DNA of 6,628 nucleotides from Propionibacteriaceae bacterium (GTDB lineage: Bacteria > Actinomycetota > Actinomycetes > Propionibacteriales > Propionibacteriaceae): positions 1-6,628 of the forward strand of contig WRJP01000099.1 in the NCBI GenBank assembly GCA_009778535.1, given 5' to 3'. This document shows, piece by piece, positions 1-5,448 of the stretch. The number at the start of each line of letters is the position of its first letter. Position 1 is the first letter of the stretch. The notes under the pieces are model-generated. The model was not told the origin of the DNA and did no database searches. It was given only the letters and a program-made list of their open reading frames with translations. A program made the translations under genes and the position numbers.

Positions 1-516
1 TATGTCGCTCCGTGGTGGGAGTTGTCAGTGAACACCGGCGAATTGTTAGCCGAGCGGGGCATCATCTACGACCACTCGATGATGCATCGTGATTTTGAAC
101 CCTATTACGTTCGGGTGGGGGATTCGTGGACGAATATCAACTACGCGGCTGCTGCCGCATCCTGGATGAAGCCTCTGGTTCGAGGTACCACAACTAGTCT
201 GGTTGAAATTGCTGCTAGTTGGTACTTGGATGATCTTCCTCCAATGATGTTCATCAAAGGAAGTGCTAATTCCTTCGGTTTCATCACACCTCGCCAGCTC
301 GAAACCCTCTGGGTTGACCAATTCGACTGGGTATACCGTGAGAATGACTACGCCATCTTCCCAATGACCATCCATCCGGACGTTTCGGGCAGACCGCAGA
401 CGCTCTTGATGCACGAACGTTTAATCGAACACATATCGGCTCACGAAGGTGTGCGCTGGGTAACTTTCGACCAGATCGCCCGCGACTTCATCAGTCGGTA
501 TCCGATTCCTGGATAA
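1..516 (+). CDS. Polysaccharide deacetylase family protein, C-terminal part (5' end outside window)
   Basis: The reading frame is open from base 1 and stops at TAA 514-516, so 171 C-terminal residues are visible and the start lies upstream. An apparent TTG start at 22 is inside the gene. The protein begins with YVAPWWE, which fits the conserved R/A-P-W region of carbohydrate esterase family 4. It continues with a YDHSMMHRDFEPYYVR segment, a WYLDDLPPMMF segment and, at visible residues 122-132, MTIHPDVSGRP, whose His is a conserved catalytic-site position. These features match the subgroup containing Helicobacter PgdA-like peptidoglycan deacetylases and PuuE-like enzymes. Family members are metal-dependent amidases that remove N-acyl groups from sugars or related amides. 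The N-terminal metal-binding Asp/His motifs are not in view, so the substrate cannot be judged. No other gene follows closely. Confidence 0.88.
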   Translation, partial: YVAPWWELSVNTGELLAERGIIYDHSMMHRDFEPYYVRVGDSWTNINYAAAAASWMKPLVRGTTTSLVEIAASWYLDDLPPMMFIKGSANSFGFITPRQLETLWVDQFDWVYRENDYAIFPMTIHPDVSGRPQTLLMHERLIEHISAHEGVRWVTFDQIARDFISRYPIPG

Positions 517-789
517 TTCGTTAGTCAGAGGTGGCGATGGGCGACATTTGAGCGTATCCGACAGGCGGTCGTTGACTAGACCTGAATAGTGTTGCTCCGT
601 CAACAAGTCCGGGTGCCCATTGCCATCTTTGACGCTTCCTGCTTCTCATTCGTCAAATGGTTCAACGCGGGAACTTTTTTAGCTTTCCAATCTTGCTGTC
701 AGCGGTACTCATTCGCAGGCACGGCGGCTAGGGCAAGGTTTGGATAAACGTCATCGTAGCAATTTGCATACTATCTGGAGAAAACAAAC
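517..789. other. Intergenic region with an inverted repeat at 623-660
   Basis: No convincing gene is present in these 273 bases. The main structure is a perfect 7-bp inverted repeat, TTTGACG (628-634) and CGTCAAA (651-657), with a 16-base loop. It is extended by CCA (623-625) pairing with TGG (658-660) across a two-base bulge. It lies about 110 bases after the deacetylase stop, and a T-run follows at 675-680, not directly adjacent. It could be a weak terminator or a binding site. I see no clear promoter for the downstream gene: TACTAT at 769-774 has 4 of 6 matches to a -10 box but sits too close to the ribosome binding site. Confidence 0.4.
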
Positions 790-1272
790 ATGAAAAAAAT
801 GAACTATCTAACTGCCGTGGGTATCACGGTCGGTCTATTAGCTGGAATCTGGGTATTCACGTCTGGCCTGCTTGGAATCCCCAGTTTTTGTGGCTTCCTC
901 GGTTGGGCTACCTATTTCGCTATCGGCAAGGGCAAAAACGGGCTGCTTACTGCGTTTTCCACTAACTTGTCCGGTGTGCTCTGGGGGTTGGGATCGATCT
1001 GGCTGATGAGCTTGCTACCGGATGGCTACTGGTACCTCATTGTTGTGATCGTGGCTGCTGCCTGCATGTGTTGGCAGGCCAATCTGAAGCTGCTTTCCTT
1101 CATTCCCGGCACTTTTATCGGTAACGCCTGCTTTTACGCGACTGACACCGGATTCGATCTGCTAGCCATAAGTTTCGTGGGGTTGGGTTTGGTCTGCGGA
1201 GTGGGTTGCGGATTAGCTAGCGACTATGCCGCTAGGGCGATCTCGACGTCCAAGACTGAAACCCTCGCATAA
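790..1272 (+). CDS. DUF1097 family integral membrane protein (YcdZ-like)
   Basis: This 160-residue protein starts at ATG 790, with GGAG at 777-780 placed 9 bases upstream. It is strongly hydrophobic, with about five or six predicted membrane segments: roughly residues 9-29, 30-46, 52-75, 80-96, 98-117 and 123-148. The SFIPGTFIG segment near residues 103-111 and the length match the DUF1097 family, whose best-known member is E. coli inner membrane protein YcdZ (about 163 residues). No function is established for this family that I know of, and the neighbours give no clue. It appears to be a single-gene transcription unit, with a 273-base gap upstream and a hairpin about 40 bases downstream. 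The short polar tail contains Ser/Thr and ends in ETLA. Confidence 0.82.
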   Translation: MKKMNYLTAVGITVGLLAGIWVFTSGLLGIPSFCGFLGWATYFAIGKGKNGLLTAFSTNLSGVLWGLGSIWLMSLLPDGYWYLIVVIVAAACMCWQANLKLLSFIPGTFIGNACFYATDTGFDLLAISFVGLGLVCGVGCGLASDYAARAISTSKTETLA

Positions 1273-1313
1273 CCGAGCCTGCCGTGTAGTAATCCCTAAG
1301 GATGAATCACTAG

Positions 1314-1348
1314 AGCGGTGGTCTAGCTAGCTTGCCAAGACCACCGCT
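1314..1348 (+). terminator. Strong hairpin, candidate terminator of the DUF1097 gene
   Basis: AGCGGTGGTCT (1314-1324) is perfectly complementary to AGACCACCGCT (1338-1348), giving an 11-bp GC-rich stem with a 13-base loop. It starts 41 bases after the DUF1097 stop codon and lies ahead of the next gene on the same strand. No T-tract follows, which is common for actinobacterial terminators. The stem would also form on the other strand. Its role is inferred from position and stability only. Confidence 0.6.
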
Positions 1349-1480
1349 GCGGCATTGGTTCAACAAAGCCCGCCCGTAATCGTGAAAATCCGAAGCATTT
1401 GGCAGATTTACAGATATGGCTCCGCAGTAGGGCAGCCTCAGCTAGAGTTTTAATGTCTGCATTTGAGGAAGGAAGCTGCC

Positions 1481-2161
1481 ATGCGTATCGAGATCAAAAA
1501 TAACGGACCTTACTTCGTGAGCGGGACAGTGCCAATCAGCGAGGCCGTGATAACGCCTGTGGAGCACCACTATGAATACGTCCCAGGTGACGAGGTAATT
1601 CCCGGTAATGCCGAAAAATACTACCTGTGCCGCTGCGGAAAGTCGGGCAACGCACCTTTTTGTGATGGTTCCCACGCCGGGAGCGGCTTTGACGGCACTG
1701 AAACTGCCGAAAACCTCCCCTTCACCGAACGGGTAACTGACGTCACCGAGGGTTCGACAATGGCGTTGCTGGACGACAGTCGTTGTGCTTTTGCCCGTTT
1801 TTGCCACCGTGACGAAGGGGATGTCTGGACGCTAACAACAGCCGACGAAGATGAGCACCTGAGGAGCGAGGCAATCATCGCTGCAAATGAATGCCCTGCC
1901 GGTCGCTTGGCGATGCTTTCGCTGGAAGATAAAGGGGAGTTCATTGAGGATCAGCTGGATCAGGAGGTTGTTATTCTGCAAGACCCGGAAAAGGGGGTAT
2001 CAGCTGGAATCGCGGTGCGCGGCTCAATTGAAATCACCTCTGCCGCTGGAGAGCTATATGTGCCCCAAAATCGGGTTACCCTTTGCCGCTGCGGGGAGTC
2101 CTCCAACAAACCTTTCTGTGATGCCTCTCACGTCGGCGCCGGTTATGTAGACGGACGGTAG
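1481..2161 (+). CDS. CDGSH iron-sulfur domain protein with three predicted Fe-S sites
   Basis: The start is ATG 1481, because AGGAAGGAA at 1466-1474 is a strong ribosome binding site six bases upstream; this site overlaps the alternative TTG at 1463. The 226-residue product has three cysteine motifs. The first CDGSH site has C50, C52, C61 and H65 (sequence CDGSH exact at 61-65). The second has C202, C204, C213 and H217, written CDASH. Between them, C102-x5-C108 and C138-P match the divergent 4Fe-4S domain (Fer4_19, as in E. coli YjdI). CDGSH sites normally bind a redox-active 2Fe-2S cluster through three Cys and one His. A cytoplasmic electron-transfer or Fe-S storage role is plausible, but no partner is encoded nearby. 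There is no signal peptide and no membrane segment. It appears monocistronic. Confidence 0.88.
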   Translation: MRIEIKNNGPYFVSGTVPISEAVITPVEHHYEYVPGDEVIPGNAEKYYLCRCGKSGNAPFCDGSHAGSGFDGTETAENLPFTERVTDVTEGSTMALLDDSRCAFARFCHRDEGDVWTLTTADEDEHLRSEAIIAANECPAGRLAMLSLEDKGEFIEDQLDQEVVILQDPEKGVSAGIAVRGSIEITSAAGELYVPQNRVTLCRCGESSNKPFCDASHVGAGYVDGR

Positions 2162-2243
2162 GTTCATTTCTACACCTGACGCATTTACCTGAAGTTCAGC
2201 CGACAGTAAGCGATGATGTTTTTCCGGCCACGGGCGGTTACGG

Positions 2244-2279
2244 TATAAAATACAAGGGCTGCATTCGTTGCATGCAACG
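2244..2279 (+). promoter_or_regulatory. Candidate promoter -10 box and operator palindrome of the toxin-antitoxin pair
   Basis: TATAAA at 2244-2249 matches a -10 box at 5 of 6 positions; the -35 region is weak. Just downstream, CGTTGCATGCAACG at 2266-2279 is a perfect 14-bp palindrome, followed by a smaller dyad GTATG-C-CATAC at 2285-2295. A ribbon-helix-helix antitoxin normally represses its own operon by binding such dyads near the transcription start, so this is the expected operator place. The promoter and operator roles are inferred. Confidence 0.5.
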
Positions 2280-2316
2280 CAGTCGTATGCCATACTACGA
2301 GAAAGCAGAGGCTCTG

Positions 2317-2568
2317 ATGGCAACCGTGATTACTGTGAGAAACCTGGATGAAGAAACACAACGCGTTCTCAAACACCGCGCTGTTGAAAACAGACGGTCA
2401 TTTGAAGCAGAAATTCGCTCGATACTGAACGCTGCCGCGCGCGAGCAGCCCCCGGCGCAGTCAAGTGCGCTATTTGCAGCAATCGCTGAGTTCCGCGAAG
2501 CAGCGCAAGGTGCCGATTTCGTGATTCCGGAACGCAATCTTGAAAAACCGCGTCAGGTATTCGCATGA
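2317..2568 (+). CDS. FitA-like ribbon-helix-helix antitoxin
   Basis: This 83-residue protein fits the Arc/CopG-fold antitoxins of FitAB/VapBC-type systems. Residues 2-9 (ATVITVRN) are the DNA-contacting beta strand. Helix A follows at about 11-24 and helix B at about 28-40, including the family-typical RRSFEAEIRSIL. The C-terminal tail, about residues 65-83 with DFVIPERN, is the part that in this family wraps the toxin and blocks its active site. I chose ATG 2317 over ATG 2272 because a GCAGAGG element sits five bases upstream, the protein then starts as family members do, and 2272 lies within the operator palindrome. Its stop overlaps the toxin start (ATGA, 4 bases), implying translational coupling. 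Expected role: neutralise the toxin and repress the operon. Confidence 0.88.
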   Translation: MATVITVRNLDEETQRVLKHRAVENRRSFEAEIRSILNAAAREQPPAQSSALFAAIAEFREAAQGADFVIPERNLEKPRQVFA

Positions 2569-2990
2569 TCGTGCTCGATACGAATATCGTCTCGGCACTC
2601 ATTACGCCCGAACATCCGGATTTCTCCATTATTGACCAGTGGCAGCAGGGTTGCGAAGATCAGGATTTTCGTGTGACAACTATCACTCTTGCTGAGATCG
2701 CATATGGAGTTGCTATCCTTCCTGAAGGGGCGAAAAAACGTGTCTTACTTAATGCAGCCGACAAAATGATTGCTTCCACAGCTAATTTTACCTTGTCATT
2801 CAATTCCCAGGCGGCCGCAGTCTACGGCCAGATCATGGCACTACGGCGATCTCAAGGACTCCCGATGAGCGTTTTAGATGCTCAGATTGCAGCTTGCACG
2901 TATGTGGCCGGTGCCATCCTTGCCACGCGGAATACCCGAGATTTCGTCAATTGCGGCATCACCATCGTCAACCCCTATGCAAGTGCCTAA
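2565..2990 (+). CDS. PIN-domain ribonuclease toxin, FitB/VapC family
   Basis: This 141-residue protein is a typical single PIN domain. The acidic residues expected to bind Mg2+ are all visible: D5 in MIVLDTN, E44 in TLAEIAYG, D105 in SVLDAQIA and D126 in TRNTRDF. Family toxins are Mg2+-dependent endoribonucleases that cut tRNA or other RNA when not bound by the antitoxin. The overlap with the upstream antitoxin gene and the FitA-like nature of that antitoxin favour the FitB branch. All catalytic residues and the full length are kept, so the toxin looks intact. It ends 104 bases from the end of the convergent SH3-repeat gene. Toxin-antitoxin pairs of this kind are often horizontally acquired, but I see no flanking repeats or mobile genes here. 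Confidence 0.9.
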   Translation: MIVLDTNIVSALITPEHPDFSIIDQWQQGCEDQDFRVTTITLAEIAYGVAILPEGAKKRVLLNAADKMIASTANFTLSFNSQAAAVYGQIMALRRSQGLPMSVLDAQIAACTYVAGAILATRNTRDFVNCGITIVNPYASA

Positions 2991-2997
2991 CCAAAAC

Positions 2998-3048
2998 CAA
3001 CTTGGGTCAACCCGTTGATACACCAGCGGGTGGCTGGCGGCAGCCCGC
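2998..3048. terminator. Candidate bidirectional terminator region between convergent genes
   Basis: Two hairpins lie in the 104-base gap between the toxin gene and the convergent SH3-repeat gene. CAAC (2998-3001) with GTTG (3014-3017) encloses GGG/CCC. The second, GC-rich, pairs GCGG (3026-3029) with CCGC (3045-3048) and GCTG (3033-3036) with CAGC (3041-3044) around a GCGG loop, with a three-base bulge. No T-tract is present on either side. A shared terminator is expected at this position, but the structures are modest. Confidence 0.35.
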
Positions 3049-3094
3049 GCGTGCAATATAGAAGGGGCGAAATTCTCCACAACCTACCCGAAGG

Positions 3095-4462
3095 TTAGCT
3101 GGGGTAGAACGAAACGTGTACGTGGTTCTTATGGTTTTGGGTGTCTGAGCCGCGGTTGGCCATATTTGTCCACTTGCCTTTTGAAATGGTGTAGTTGCGC
3201 TGATACCAAATCAAATAGGTGACGTGGAGACGATTTCCGTTTTTGATTACCCAGTTGGCGATCTTGTCGCCCAAAGCCTTGTTTTGTTTGTAGTTCGGAA
3301 GCATGATGTCGATAGCGCGTCCATTTGGATGGTCTGTCGAATAATCACTTGACGCACGCCAGCCTCCAATAGTGACAATCTGGGGGAAAGCCTCTCGAAT
3401 TTCCATTACCGCCGATTTTCCATAACGTTCCAGTCGATTCAAAGAGGTTGAACCCAGGTTTGCAGCAGTGTTGATGGGCTTAGTTTGTACGTAGTCGGTG
3501 TGAACCCAACGAATCTTTCCGCCCCAAATGACGCTCTGATAAGAGTTTTTCTTTACCCCAGTCGTAACTAGCTCTGCGCCGAAACCCATTACCGCGACTT
3601 TTGCCGACTCGACATCGGCGGCAGAGCGCATGTTCACCCCAGTGCCAGTGATATAAATCTTTCCGGTGGCGATGGGTAACGCGGCCGCGTTACCAGTTAC
3701 CGCGAAGTAGCCTGTCAGAATCCAGCCCTTTTTCTGGTTGTAGCTCACTTGCGAATATGCATCAGTGTGAAGTCCGGTGAGTTCAACCTTGCTATTGGCA
3801 GGGACATTCCCTAGCGAATCGCTAACGGCAGAGGCAGCTTTGCGCAAGGTGAGCAGGTGGGTTGTGGTCGCAAGGTTTTTCGTGTCAGGCGTCGGGGTAG
3901 GCTTGTCAGGTGGAGTAACAATCGGCGGCGTAATGTCAGGGGTTTTATCTTGATTTACACTCAGATATTCCGTGTATAGCCAGCGCAGCGTATTTGACTC
4001 TTTCACTTCGGTGAAATCTCCGGAAGTTCGACCAGTAACCTCGACGGTTACCCCTTGTTTGAGAACTTTAATAATGTCAGACTTTAAATCTGGTTTTGTT
4101 CGTAGATTGACGTTGACATTGGTGACTCGCTTGCCGGGCAGCCCAGTTATTGCTGGGTTCTTTGATGTGGTTTTTGTCACATATTGGGCAAAAACGTAGG
4201 CAGTTTTCCCGTTGAACGTAATGGGCAGCCATTGGTTGGAAACCCCACCAGTAGCCAACACGATGTCGCCCTTTTTCAGTGTCATCAAAATTTCAACTGA
4301 AGTGGACGGGCCGGTGCGGACATTCAACTGTCCAGTCGTGGCATACGGCGTGGTCGCGGCCTGGGCGGTGTTGACAACAGCAAACCCGAGAGTTGTGACT
4401 ATCATCGCAGTGGCCACTATCCATGCGAGCGTCATTCGAGACAGTAATGAAGCGAGCTTCAT
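3095..4462 (-). CDS. Secreted protein with four SH3-like repeats and a C-terminal LAS-type metallopeptidase-like domain
   Basis: The start is ATG 4460-4462 because GGAGG (4470-4474 on this strand) lies seven bases upstream; the frame is open further upstream, but that part is the leader. The 455-residue product has a signal peptide (residues 1-35; Arg9, hydrophobic core 12-30, AQA before the likely cut). Four bacterial SH3-like repeats follow at about 40-96, 113-169, 197-255 and 267-327; repeats 1, 2 and 4 carry the NVR/NLR/NMR signature. A Pro/Thr linker occupies 174-194. The C-terminal domain (about 336-455) contains IGGWR, H378PNGRAID385 and HVHVS (H447, H449). This is the pattern of actinobacterial ARB_07466-like domains related to the M15/LAS zinc peptidases. 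Likely role: bind the cell wall and cut peptidoglycan peptides; activity is unproven. It is apparently monocistronic, with a long structured leader. Confidence 0.85.
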   Translation of the reverse strand: MKLASLLSRMTLAWIVATAMIVTTLGFAVVNTAQAATTPYATTGQLNVRTGPSTSVEILMTLKKGDIVLATGGVSNQWLPITFNGKTAYVFAQYVTKTTSKNPAITGLPGKRVTNVNVNLRTKPDLKSDIIKVLKQGVTVEVTGRTSGDFTEVKESNTLRWLYTEYLSVNQDKTPDITPPIVTPPDKPTPTPDTKNLATTTHLLTLRKAASAVSDSLGNVPANSKVELTGLHTDAYSQVSYNQKKGWILTGYFAVTGNAAALPIATGKIYITGTGVNMRSAADVESAKVAVMGFGAELVTTGVKKNSYQSVIWGGKIRWVHTDYVQTKPINTAANLGSTSLNRLERYGKSAVMEIREAFPQIVTIGGWRASSDYSTDHPNGRAIDIMLPNYKQNKALGDKIANWVIKNGNRLHVTYLIWYQRNYTISKGKWTNMANRGSDTQNHKNHVHVSFYPS

Positions 4463-4469
4463 TTTCGAT

Positions 4470-4474
4470 CCTCC
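4470..4474 (-). promoter_or_regulatory. Ribosome binding site of the SH3-repeat gene
   Basis: GGAGG on the - strand, seven bases before ATG 4462. It fixes that start against several in-frame upstream codons, which would put the structured leader inside the protein and destroy the signal peptide. Confidence 0.75.
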
Positions 4475-4489
4475 ATTGTGCCGGTAATA

Positions 4490-4555
4490 GGGGAAGGCTC
4501 CGGTTTGCCGGCCGTTGGCAGGTCTTCCCCGTAGCATTTCGCTACACCTGCCAAC
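4490..4555 (-). ncRNA. Structured 5' leader of the SH3-repeat gene with a possible pseudoknot (class unknown)
   Basis: Read on the - strand, stem P1 pairs GTTGGCAGGT (4555-4546) with ACCTGCCAAC (4523-4514), 10 bp perfect. Nested P2 pairs GTAGC (4545-4541) with GCTAC (4535-4531) around a five-base loop. The seven-base bulge GGGGAAG (4530-4524) is perfectly complementary to CTTCCCC (4496-4490) further downstream, which would cross P1 as a pseudoknot. A small hairpin P3, CCGG-CAAA-CCGG (4511-4500), lies between. The last paired base is about 15 bases before the ribosome binding site, a suitable place to control translation. I do not recognise ydaO, GEMM, SAM, TPP or cobalamin riboswitch cores. 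The pairings are visible; transcription and function are inferred. Confidence 0.55.
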
Positions 4556-4602
4556 TGCCTTGAGGATGAGACTATGCAATCAGTTCAGCAAAAAGGAAAA
4601 TA

Positions 4603-4639
4603 AGTTGAGAGTTTTCGTTATGGTGAGTTGAGTGTTTTC
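4603..4639 (-). repeat. Two 14-bp near-identical direct repeats upstream of the SH3-repeat gene
   Basis: AGTTGAGAGTTTTC (4603-4616) and AGTTGAGTGTTTTC (4626-4639) on the + strand differ at one base and start 23 bases apart, about two helical turns. They lie upstream of the structured leader, where a transcription regulator would bind. A third version lacking one base, AGTTGAGGTTTTC, is at 4738-4750, overlapping the end of the upstream gene. A weak -10-like CATAGT on the - strand lies at 4576-4571, with no good -35 match. Confidence 0.5.
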
Positions 4640-4653
4640 TGTTGATCGAGTTC

Positions 4654-4686
4654 ACTGACGGTAGTTTTTAAGGCATAGCCGTCAGT
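4654..4686 (-). terminator. Hairpin downstream of the GroEL-apical-like gene, candidate terminator
   Basis: ACTGACGG (4654-4661) and CCGTCAGT (4679-4686) form a perfect 8-bp stem with a 17-base loop. It sits 49 bases past the stop codon of the upstream - strand gene and ahead of the direct repeats of the next gene, which suits a terminator. There is no T-tract after the stem, so a regulatory site is also possible. Confidence 0.45.
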
Positions 4687-4735
4687 AACATCCATGGCAG
4701 AATACGGGTGAACTTAAACTTGAGACTCTAGGCGG

Positions 4736-5395
4736 CTAGTTGAGGTTTTCATCAGCTTGAATCGTCGACTTGGCTTCATCGCTTACCCACAGGCGGGCAC
4801 TGCCAAACAGTGTTGGCGGGAGATATCCAGAGCGCAAATCTGAGATTTCAGCCAGTTCAGCTCTGGTTATTTCACATGCCTGACGACAGACTTGCGAATC
4901 CATGATGATCGGAGCAATCTGGAAAATCTGTAACGCAACGTTTGCAGCTAATTCTCCCAACAGTCGAGCGTCAAATCCTGTGGCGCCTACGATCAGCGGA
5001 CGATTCTGGGTTTTCGCATATTTGATAGCTGGCAGAATTTCTCGCATCGAAGTTAGGTCTGAATCCACGATCAACACCAAAGGATTCCAGGTGATCATCG
5101 CCTTGCTGACCGAGTCAGTGACGAAGTCAGCAGTGGCTAGCCGTCCAGCTATTTCGACGCTGTGCTCCAATTCCGTTGTTAGATGTTCGCGTTCTGACTC
5201 ACTCAACGCTTCTTTGTCGGTGGGGAACTGGGTGACATAGGCGGGGGCTGGAAGTTCAGGTAGCTTGTCGGGAGGTGCTGCTTTCAGTCCATCGCGCTCG
5301 CGTTTGGCTCGCATTGCGTCGCTCAACCAGCCGTAACTGATGATCACGATACCAATTACGAGTAAAGCGGCAACGCCCCACTCCCAAGAGATCAT
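4736..5395 (-). CDS. Membrane-anchored protein with GroEL apical-domain-like region (TCP-1/cpn60-like fragment)
   Basis: This 219-residue protein has one N-terminal membrane segment (about residues 6-24) followed by a basic stretch, RAKRERDGLK, so the rest should be cytoplasmic. A Pro-rich linker (41-58) and a charged helix (60-88) come next. From about residue 100 to 213 it resembles the GroEL apical domain: NPLVLIVDSDLTSMREILP against E. coli SPFILLADKKISNIREMLP, RPLIVGATGFDARLLGELA against KPLLIIAEDVEGEALATLV, and LFGSARLWVSDEAKSTI against LGQAKRVVINKDTTTI (E. coli sequence from memory). The equatorial ATP-binding and intermediate domains are absent, as is the PGFGDRRKAM motif. Start ATG 5395 lacks a good ribosome binding site but is needed for the membrane segment. 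It follows the cytidylyltransferase gene by 34 bases, so it is probably in one operon with it. Function unknown; a protein-binding or chaperone-like role is inferred. Confidence 0.72.
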   Translation of the reverse strand: MISWEWGVAALLVIGIVIISYGWLSDAMRAKRERDGLKAAPPDKLPELPAPAYVTQFPTDKEALSESEREHLTTELEHSVEIAGRLATADFVTDSVSKAMITWNPLVLIVDSDLTSMREILPAIKYAKTQNRPLIVGATGFDARLLGELAANVALQIFQIAPIIMDSQVCRQACEITRAELAEISDLRSGYLPPTLFGSARLWVSDEAKSTIQADENLN

Positions 5396-5407
5396 AGTAA
5401 AAGTGTA

Positions 5408-5448
5408 GAACTCGCCCCGAAATGTCTGGTCATTCAGAACGCGAGTTC
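5408..5448 (-). other. 8-bp inverted repeat around the cytidylyltransferase stop codon
   Basis: GAACTCGC (5408-5415) and GCGAGTTC (5441-5448) are perfect complements separated by 25 bases that include the stop codon 5432-5430. In the - strand transcript the 3' arm ends 12 bases before ATG 5395, covering the area where a ribosome binding site would lie. It may affect translation of the downstream gene or RNA stability; this is inferred. Confidence 0.4.

Noticed and set aside
46..414. Open frame on the - strand opposite the deacetylase
   Set aside because: Lies fully opposite a clear conserved gene and shows no recognisable protein features.
492..503. 12-base match AGTCGGTATCCG shared with 6612-6623
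   Set aside because: A single short match in two unrelated coding regions, with no flanking similarity; probably chance.
1273..1480. Promoter for the CDGSH gene (TTTAAT at 1449-1454)
   Set aside because: The box matches a -10 at 5 of 6 positions, but no -35-like sequence lies at a suitable distance and it sits close to the ribosome binding site.
1442..1944. Overlapping - strand open frames opposite the CDGSH gene
   Set aside because: Low-complexity Ser/Ala/Arg-rich translations that mirror a well-supported gene; no ribosome binding sites.
2054..2376. - strand open frames across the toxin-antitoxin promoter region
   Set aside because: They cover the operator and parts of two genes and have no family features.
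2162..3094. Mobile island carrying the toxin-antitoxin pair
   Set aside because: No transposase, integrase, tRNA or flanking direct repeats seen around the pair.
4463..4579. N-terminal extension of the SH3-repeat protein to ATG 4579
   Set aside because: It would translate the structured leader and put about 39 residues before a clear signal peptide; GGAGG supports ATG 4462.
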